Positions 1-5,706 of a stretch of 8,679 nucleotides of DNA are shown piece by piece. The notes beneath the pieces were generated by a model that worked only from the letters and a program-made list of their open reading frames with translations, was not told the origin of the DNA and did no database searches. The position numbers were made by a program, and so were the translations under genes. The number at the start of each line of letters is the position of its first letter. Within the stretch, counting starts at the first letter, position 1. The DNA is from RGIG464 sp045643185. GTDB lineage: Bacteria > Myxococcota_A > Bradymonadia > UBA4248. The stretch covers positions 1 to 8,679 of the forward strand of contig JAZUKH010000048.1 of assembly GCA_045643185.1 (NCBI GenBank). Reading direction: 5' to 3'.

Positions 1-2522
1 TGGTGCACGAACCCTCGCAGGTGCGCGACGTCTTGTCCATTCCCAACAACGAATGCCTCGTCTATCTCGTCAACAGCGAGAACCGCCTCGACTTTCTCTA
101 CTTCAACAATTTGTGCATCACGACCGGTATGCCGACCGCATACGTTTCGAATGGCTCAAGCAAGCGACATTACGGCACTTGGGGATCACGCATCCGCGCC
201 TTTTTTGGGCGATACAACAAGGAAGACAATCTGGATTCGATCGTTCAAGCGATTCGCGAACACCGACCAGCCCTGATTTTTCTTAATCAATACGGGCTTA
301 AGGAGCGAGAAAAGCAGACGTTCACCGAAAACTTGTTGAATCACCTCATCAAGTTGACTCAAAACGAGCCGGGCACCAAGATCCATCTTGTGCCCGTGGG
401 CATCATTTGGGAACGCCGAGCTAAGACGTACAACCACACGATTTTGAACGACATCTATGGCACGCCGACGCGTCCCAGCAGTGTAAGACGCTTTTTTGCC
501 GCGGTGCCTGGTTTCTTCCAGCTATTTTTTAAGATCGGCCAGCCTCAGTGCCTGATCCATCACGAAGTTCTGAGTAAGGACTCGGCTTACAAATCGGGAG
601 CCGAATTGCGCACCGCACTCGTCGATGACATCGACCGGATGCATCGCCAAGTCAATGGGCCGACGGTCAAACCGCATCAGCAGCTCATGCGTGAAATACT
701 CGACAGCGAACCTTTCCGCAACGAATTGCGCGCCATTCAGCAGTCAACGGAACAAAGCGAAGAAGAACTCGTCGGCGAAGCCAGAAAGATCCTCGAAAAA
801 ACGTCGTCCAAATTTTCGTTTTTGATGATCAAACTGTTGTGTACTTTCCTAACACCGCTTTTTGCGTTCCTCTATCACGGGCTTTATTTCGACCCCGAAA
901 AGCTGAACGAAATCCGTGAACTCTCCAAAACGAACCGCCTCATCTTCATTCCGAGCCACAAGAGCCACATCGACTACCTGGTTTTGAGCGTCGTGATGTT
1001 TCAGCATGGTATGATTCCTCCGCACATAGCAGCGGGAGAAAACCTCAACTTCTTTTTGATCGGCAGCATTCTGCGCCGAGGCGGTGCGTTCTTCATCAAA
1101 CGCACGTTCAAAGGCGAACAACTTTATGCAACCTGTCTGAAACACTACATCGGCAAGATTCTCGCGGAGGGCTACCCGATCGAGTTCTTTATTGAAGGCG
1201 GCCGTTCGCGCACCGGTCAAGTTTTGCCGCCCAAATACGGCATTCTGCGCATGATCGCCCAGGCAGTTCAGGCCGACATGAACCGTCCTGTCCTCATCAT
1301 TCCGTGCGCGATCACCTACGAAAAAGTTATTGAAGACCTCGCCTACAAAAAAGAGCAGGAAGGCGGCAAAAAAGAAAAAGAAAGCATCGCCGGCCTGATC
1401 AAGACGACCAAACTATTATTCAGCAAATACGGCCAGCTCTACGTTTCGTTCGCCGACCCGATCGATTTCAATGCGTCGATCAAACCACCTTCGGATATGC
1501 GCCCTGAGCAGACAGATGAAACATTTACGCGTCAGATCGATGCCATGGCGAGTGAACTCATGCAGCGCATTAACCAGGTATCAACGATCACGACGAGTTC
1601 GCTTTTCAGCGCGGCGCTGCTCAATCAGCCCGTCAACGCGATGCCGTTCTCGCAGTTGCTCTCAGAAGCCGCGTTTTTCCTCAATTTGTTGATCGAACGC
1701 GGTGCCCAGATCTCACCCGTTCTTCAAACTGGCCTCGCAGCCAACCGCGCTACGCTCAGAGCCATCACTTCTGAGGATGCCACACAAACGCCGTCGCAAC
1801 AAATGCCCAGTCAGCTCGAATCCATAGCGAATATGCTGCGCGACCCCATGAATGAGACCATCAAGCTCTTCAAAAAGAATGGCGACGTTCGTCAAAAAGG
1901 TCCCAAAGACGCGCCAACGATCGAGATCGCAAAAGATGGCCGTCTCCAAATGTCTTTTTACAAAAACATTCTTTTATTCGCGATCATCGACGACATCTAT
2001 TTTGCCCTCGCCCTGAGCTGTACGGAGGAGATGAATCGGTCGCGTGAAACCATCGCAGAACGCTTTATCGATATTCAGGATCTCTTCAAAATTGAGTTCA
2101 ACATGATCCGTCCCGACCAGATTTTTGACGAAAGCATTCGCCGCTTCATTGCACGCAGCTGGATCAACATCGACGACAGCGGTTTCATCACGATTCAAAA
2201 TGAAGGCACCATCGCGATCAAAACGCTCACCCGTTGTTTCGCGCCACACATTCAAAGCTACAAGATCGTCTTCAATGCCCTCGAAAAGCTCGAAAACAGC
2301 ATCGCCGAGCCCACGCTCATCGAACAGATCATGGCAACGACACAAAGTGACATCGAAGCGGGCACGATCCTTCCGGAATCACGCTCCCAGGTCATGTTCT
2401 CGCACGCGATCCAACGTCTTACGGCGCTCAAGTGCCTCAGTGTCTCATACGATACGGATGCCAAAAAAGCCGTCAAGATCCTCAAAGTGGAAAAAGCCCT
2501 TCCCAAGTTTTGTCTTTTCTAG
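1..2522 (+). CDS. plsB: Glycerol-3-phosphate 1-O-acyltransferase PlsB, 5' end cut by window edge
   Basis: PlsB transfers an acyl group to the sn-1 position of glycerol-3-phosphate, the first committed step of phospholipid synthesis, at the inner membrane. The four acyltransferase blocks are present (numbered from the GTG at base 3): block I HKSHID with the catalytic H319-x4-D324; block II GGAFFIKRTF at 360-369; block III FIEGGRSRTG around E398-G399; block IV LIIPCAITYE at 431-440. The stretch PHIAAGENLNF after block I and the SFYKN segment near residue 650 also match the E. coli enzyme as I remember it, so this is PlsB rather than a short PlsC- or PlsY-type enzyme. The frame is open to the left edge, and the first in-frame start (GTG, base 3) begins inside the conserved N-terminal region, about 20 residues later than E. 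coli PlsB. The true start is therefore probably upstream. From base 3 it is 839 residues, versus 807 in E. coli. The stop is TAG at 2520-2522. Confidence 0.95.
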   Translation, partial: VHEPSQVRDVLSIPNNECLVYLVNSENRLDFLYFNNLCITTGMPTAYVSNGSSKRHYGTWGSRIRAFFGRYNKEDNLDSIVQAIREHRPALIFLNQYGLKEREKQTFTENLLNHLIKLTQNEPGTKIHLVPVGIIWERRAKTYNHTILNDIYGTPTRPSSVRRFFAAVPGFFQLFFKIGQPQCLIHHEVLSKDSAYKSGAELRTALVDDIDRMHRQVNGPTVKPHQQLMREILDSEPFRNELRAIQQSTEQSEEELVGEARKILEKTSSKFSFLMIKLLCTFLTPLFAFLYHGLYFDPEKLNEIRELSKTNRLIFIPSHKSHIDYLVLSVVMFQHGMIPPHIAAGENLNFFLIGSILRRGGAFFIKRTFKGEQLYATCLKHYIGKILAEGYPIEFFIEGGRSRTGQVLPPKYGILRMIAQAVQADMNRPVLIIPCAITYEKVIEDLAYKKEQEGGKKEKESIAGLIKTTKLLFSKYGQLYVSFADPIDFNASIKPPSDMRPEQTDETFTRQIDAMASELMQRINQVSTITTSSLFSAALLNQPVNAMPFSQLLSEAAFFLNLLIERGAQISPVLQTGLAANRATLRAITSEDATQTPSQQMPSQLESIANMLRDPMNETIKLFKKNGDVRQKGPKDAPTIEIAKDGRLQMSFYKNILLFAIIDDIYFALALSCTEEMNRSRETIAERFIDIQDLFKIEFNMIRPDQIFDESIRRFIARSWINIDDSGFITIQNEGTIAIKTLTRCFAPHIQSYKIVFNALEKLENSIAEPTLIEQIMATTQSDIEAGTILPESRSQVMFSHAIQRLTALKCLSVSYDTDAKKAVKILKVEKALPKFCLF

Positions 2523-2661
2523 CACGCTATCGCGCAGAACGGCATTTGTTTGGTCATTCGCCTCGACAGCCATACCAAGTTAGTTTTATGTAACCCAGGT
2601 TGCCAGCGCCTCCGCGCGTCTGGCGCCTCCAAACCTTCTCCAGCAACACCAGGTGCCCTGA

Positions 2662-4044
2662 ATGTACGCCATTGAAGATACCAAAAACATGTCGAGAGCG
2701 CTTCGACACGCCGAATACGACAAGTTTAAATCCCTGATCAAGACTGATGAACGCTTTATGTCCTGGCTCGATGACCTGGCCGCGCATCGCAGCGAAAAGA
2801 TTTTGTTTGAGTGGATCGATGCTGGCTATATTTCGGCGCCGCTCAACGACGTTGAGTCGATCTTTATCGCGGCCGTCGGCGACGACCTGATCGAGCAAAA
2901 AAACATGGTAGCCGCTTTTGCCTGTCTGACGAGTTTGCCCGACTCGACCAAGGCACTCAAAAAACGCCATCAGTGCTTTTTTACAGAGGTTGGTTCGCGT
3001 CCCAACATGACGATCGAAGACAAGTTTCATCAACGCGCCGTGCAATTTTACGAAAGCAACCTCGTTTTACACGCTGACGATCCGTCGTGGCAGGATGCGC
3101 TAGACTATCACAAGTTAGCACTCGCCCACTTTGACCAGCAGCAACTGAGTGAAGTGCGCGAAGCGCGTCACGGAAGTTTCGCCAAAACGACGAAACTTGG
3201 CCGCATTTTGTTGCTGCTTGACGCGCTTGAACGCCAAAACTGGTCGGAGGTCGAAGAACACGCCTGTGTGCTTCAACACGGCATGCGTGAAAGCGACGTG
3301 TTTGCGTGGCTCGCCTGGTTGAGCCATGCGATCCAGTTGGGTGCTACGCCTGGTGAGATCGATCTTCACGTGGCCTGGAGCGCCCTGTTTTGGCCGCATT
3401 TTAGCGATCCACTCGGTTTGAGCGCGAAGATCAGCCAATGTTTCCCGAACGCGGCCACGCTGCTGGTCGACAAAGACAACCCAGCCAATTTTGACACGAT
3501 CCTCGACGCGTCAAACGACAAACTGCCAACGAGCGTGATCCTTCGCGCCATGTTGATCGACGACGCCAAGACCGTGACGGCCCACTGTGACGTGCTCGAC
3601 CAGCTCACGCCGCTCGTCGGCGTGCTCGTCGGCACCTGGCTCGACATCATGAACGAGCCCGACCGGCTCATTCAAACCATCCGAACCGCGTTGCGCCAGC
3701 ATCCGACCTGGTTTTGCCTATACAACCTGGCCTTCTCGCACGCGCTCGTGTCGGCCAACGACAAGTCGAACCTGGCACGCGAGCTCTTCCCATACGCCCA
3801 GGACGGCGTCGACGTGCTGCGCCTGCACCCGTCCGTGACCGAAAACACGTTTTCCGAAGTCGAGTTGGCCTACATTCACCTCGACCGATCGAACAACGAC
3901 GCGTTGAGCGACCAACCAGGCGATGCCGTCATGCAAACCAGCTCTGACAAGCAGTCCCTTGCCAAGTCAAAACGGAGCCCGGTGATCATCCTTGGCGTGT
4001 TGATCCTTCTTATCATACTCGGTTTTCTCATTTTTAGCCCGTAG
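2662..4044 (+). CDS. Uncharacterised helical protein with C-terminal membrane anchor
   Basis: I do not recognise this 460-residue protein. Its first 415 residues look like a soluble, mostly alpha-helical chain without Gly/Pro-rich breaks, with Trp- and Leu-rich helices that could form a TPR-like or other helical-repeat solenoid. No clean TPR consensus or catalytic motif is visible. A polar linker (about 405-438) ends in a basic KSKR patch, followed by a single hydrophobic segment at about 440-459 and then the stop. There is no N-terminal signal peptide, so the expected topology is tail-anchored with the bulk in the cytoplasm. An in-frame TGA at 2659-2661 touches the ATG, so 2662 is the earliest possible start; the only Shine-Dalgarno-like sequence is a weak AGGTG at 2651-2655. 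It lies 139 bases after plsB on the same strand with no obvious terminator between, so cotranscription is possible. A role near the membrane or in lipid metabolism would be guilt by association only. Confidence 0.8.
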   Translation: MYAIEDTKNMSRALRHAEYDKFKSLIKTDERFMSWLDDLAAHRSEKILFEWIDAGYISAPLNDVESIFIAAVGDDLIEQKNMVAAFACLTSLPDSTKALKKRHQCFFTEVGSRPNMTIEDKFHQRAVQFYESNLVLHADDPSWQDALDYHKLALAHFDQQQLSEVREARHGSFAKTTKLGRILLLLDALERQNWSEVEEHACVLQHGMRESDVFAWLAWLSHAIQLGATPGEIDLHVAWSALFWPHFSDPLGLSAKISQCFPNAATLLVDKDNPANFDTILDASNDKLPTSVILRAMLIDDAKTVTAHCDVLDQLTPLVGVLVGTWLDIMNEPDRLIQTIRTALRQHPTWFCLYNLAFSHALVSANDKSNLARELFPYAQDGVDVLRLHPSVTENTFSEVELAYIHLDRSNNDALSDQPGDAVMQTSSDKQSLAKSKRSPVIILGVLILLIILGFLIFSP

Positions 4045-4065
4045 GGCGCCCAAACGCCATGTCTT

Positions 4066-4152
4066 TTTCCCGCGATGTTCGCGAAACAGGGCGCCGTATT
4101 TCGCAACGCGAAATAGGCGACCGCGACGGGCGTATCGCGCAGCGATAGCCCG
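4066..4152. repeat. Cluster of three short hairpins between the anchored protein gene and glnA (REP-like)
   Basis: Two hairpins share one design. The first (4092-4119) has a 4-bp base stem CGCC/GGCG, one unpaired G at 4096, an 8-bp upper stem TATTTCGC/GCGAAATA and loop AAC. The second (4127-4152) has a 5-bp base CGGGC/GCCCG, one unpaired G at 4132, a 6-bp upper stem TATCGC/GCGATA and loop GCA. Both contain GTAT on the left arm and ATAG on the right. A simpler hairpin, CGCGA-TGT-TCGCG, precedes them at 4071-4083, with TTT/AAA able to pair outside a CC bulge. No T-tract follows, so these are not classical intrinsic terminators. The paired bulged hairpins resemble REP/BIME-type intergenic repeats. 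That identity is inferred; only the base pairing is seen. Confidence 0.6.
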
Positions 4153-4201
4153 CGCCCCCCAAAATAAAACGCCTCAAATGGCTCTTACCCAATGACAAAA
4201 T

Positions 4202-5629
4202 ATGATCAGTATCAGAAATTTTAAGGAAATTCCCTACGACGAACTTGAAGCGCTCAACCTCGAGGCCAAGGCCGACGTGCAGAACCACGTCGACGACGAC
4301 AAACTGCGCGAGAAATACCTGCGCTACCTGCATGACGAACGTCAGCTTAAGGCTGTGACCGTGTGTTTTTCGGACCTCGAAGGCCGTTTTCACATGTTGG
4401 ATTACGACAAAAAATTCCTTGAGCGGTCGCACGCCGCGCTCACCTTTGATGGCTCGTCCATCCACGGTTTTTCGCAGCAACGCGAGTCGGATCTGTGCCT
4501 TTCGATCGACTGGGGTAGTTTTAGATGGCTGCCGAGCGATATTTTTGGGCCCGGCAAGGTCATGGTTTTTGGGCTCGTGCAGGACACGAACGGGCAACCC
4601 TATGCCGGTGACACGCGAAGCGTCCTCAAAAAATACACGAGCGATCTCATCCAAAAGGGCTACAACGCGCAGATCGCCTTTGAAGTCGAAGGATTTTTGT
4701 TTAAAGGCATCGACGCCGAACAGAATTTTCAGGCCGACCACGGTTTTGATTACGTTTCGGACGGCGGCTATTTTCACACGCTGCCGAACAGTCCGCTCAA
4801 GCTGTTCATCGACCACTTTGCTGAGGCCCAGCGCGCGCTCGGTTTCGAAAACGAGAAGGATCACCCGGAAGTCGCCCCGTCGCAGTTCGAATTGAACTAC
4901 CGTTGCGCCGAAGCGCTCGTCGCGTGTGACCAGGTCCAGCTCTACAAGCTGCTTGCTCGCCAAATCGCCGCGATGTCGGGGCTGACAGCCTCGTTTTTGC
5001 CCAAACCCATGATGAAGGTCAACGGTTCGGGCATGCACGCCAACTTTTCGGTCATGCACGACGGCAAAAACCTCATGTATGATCCTGCGGGCGAGGCGCA
5101 CATGTCAAAATTCGGCTGGGGCGTCGTCGACAAATTGCTGTATCATGCGCGTGATTTCTGCCTGATCGCCAACAGCTCGGTCAACAGTTACCGACGCCTT
5201 GACCCGAATTTTGAAGCGCCGAACGCGATCCGCGTGTCGTCGAACGACCGCAGCGCCATCATTCGTCTGCCGAAATGCAACGAACGCACGTCGCGCTTCG
5301 AATTGCGCTCCGTCGGACCAGACGCCAACCCCTATTTGCTCATTTACACCATGCTCAGACTCGCCATGGAAGACTACCCCGGCATTCGTCCGGAAGACCG
5401 AACCAACGAGACCAACAAGTTGCCGGGCAACATCTACGACGCCATCGCCGACTTCGAAGCATCACAGACCATGCGTGAGTTGCTTGGACCGGCCATTTTT
5501 GACAAGTTCCTGATGCTCAAAAAGCTCGTCGCCAACCGCTCACCCAAAGACCTCGGCACCCGCATCAAACGCGGTGAGATCGTCTTCCACCATGAGATCG
5601 TCAACCAGTCACTCTGGACGGATTTCTAA
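4202..5629 (+). CDS. glnA: Glutamine synthetase, type I family
   Basis: The enzyme makes glutamine from glutamate, ammonia and ATP in the cytoplasm; the family normally forms dodecamers. At 475 residues it is close to the usual 440-470. The N-terminal beta-grasp domain ends with DGSSI at 83-87. Active-site residues are all present: E161 and E163 (FEVEGF), E223 and E230 (EVAPSQFEL), N274-G275 and H279 (NGSGMH), R332 and the flap E338 (YRRLDPNFEAP), R350 and R355 (DRSAIIRLP), E367 and R369 (RFELR). Y412 in NIYD aligns with the region of the adenylylated Tyr397 of the E. coli enzyme, but the residues after it do not match. The C-terminus (FHHEIVNQSLW, 462-472) differs from the HPxE-type endings I know from E. 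coli and B. subtilis. Start: TGA at 4193-4195 is in frame just upstream, so ATG 4202 is the earliest possible, with no Shine-Dalgarno visible. No glnB/glnK, amtB or ntr genes lie nearby. Confidence 0.92.
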   Translation: MISIRNFKEIPYDELEALNLEAKADVQNHVDDDKLREKYLRYLHDERQLKAVTVCFSDLEGRFHMLDYDKKFLERSHAALTFDGSSIHGFSQQRESDLCLSIDWGSFRWLPSDIFGPGKVMVFGLVQDTNGQPYAGDTRSVLKKYTSDLIQKGYNAQIAFEVEGFLFKGIDAEQNFQADHGFDYVSDGGYFHTLPNSPLKLFIDHFAEAQRALGFENEKDHPEVAPSQFELNYRCAEALVACDQVQLYKLLARQIAAMSGLTASFLPKPMMKVNGSGMHANFSVMHDGKNLMYDPAGEAHMSKFGWGVVDKLLYHARDFCLIANSSVNSYRRLDPNFEAPNAIRVSSNDRSAIIRLPKCNERTSRFELRSVGPDANPYLLIYTMLRLAMEDYPGIRPEDRTNETNKLPGNIYDAIADFEASQTMRELLGPAIFDKFLMLKKLVANRSPKDLGTRIKRGEIVFHHEIVNQSLWTDF

Positions 5630-5650
5630 AACAAGGTCTGATCATTATAT

Positions 5651-5686
5651 AAAAAAAGCCTGAGTTATATGACCCAGGCTTTTTTT
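5651..5686. terminator. Bidirectional intrinsic terminator between convergent genes
   Basis: Seven As (5651-5657) are followed by GCCTG (5658-5662), an interior that can pair further (GT/AC) past one A-C mismatch, CAGGC (5675-5679) and seven Ts (5680-5686). The A-stem-T symmetry gives a stem plus U-tract on both strands. It sits 21 bases after the glnA stop and 20 bases after the stop of the leftward lipoprotein gene, so it should end both transcripts. Confidence 0.93.
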
Positions 5687-5706
5687 GTTATCAGAAGAAG
5701 TATAGA

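Noticed and set aside
2125..2583. A 152-codon plus-strand frame overlapping the end of plsB
   Set aside because: Its product is Ser/Arg-rich with no recognisable motif and lies almost wholly within conserved plsB; it is a shadow frame.
4045..4152. Hairpins after the stop at 4044 as an intrinsic terminator
   Set aside because: None is followed by a run of Ts on the plus strand; the sequence after them is C-rich and A-rich.
4171..4201. Possible sigma54 promoter before glnA (TGGC at 4179-4182)
   Set aside because: The GG at 4180-4181 is followed ten bases later by AT instead of the required GC, so the -12 element is missing.
4034..5101. A 355-codon open frame on the minus strand across glnA
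   Set aside because: It is the mirror of the strongly conserved glnA frame, gives no recognisable protein and overlaps active-site codons; it is a codon-bias artefact.
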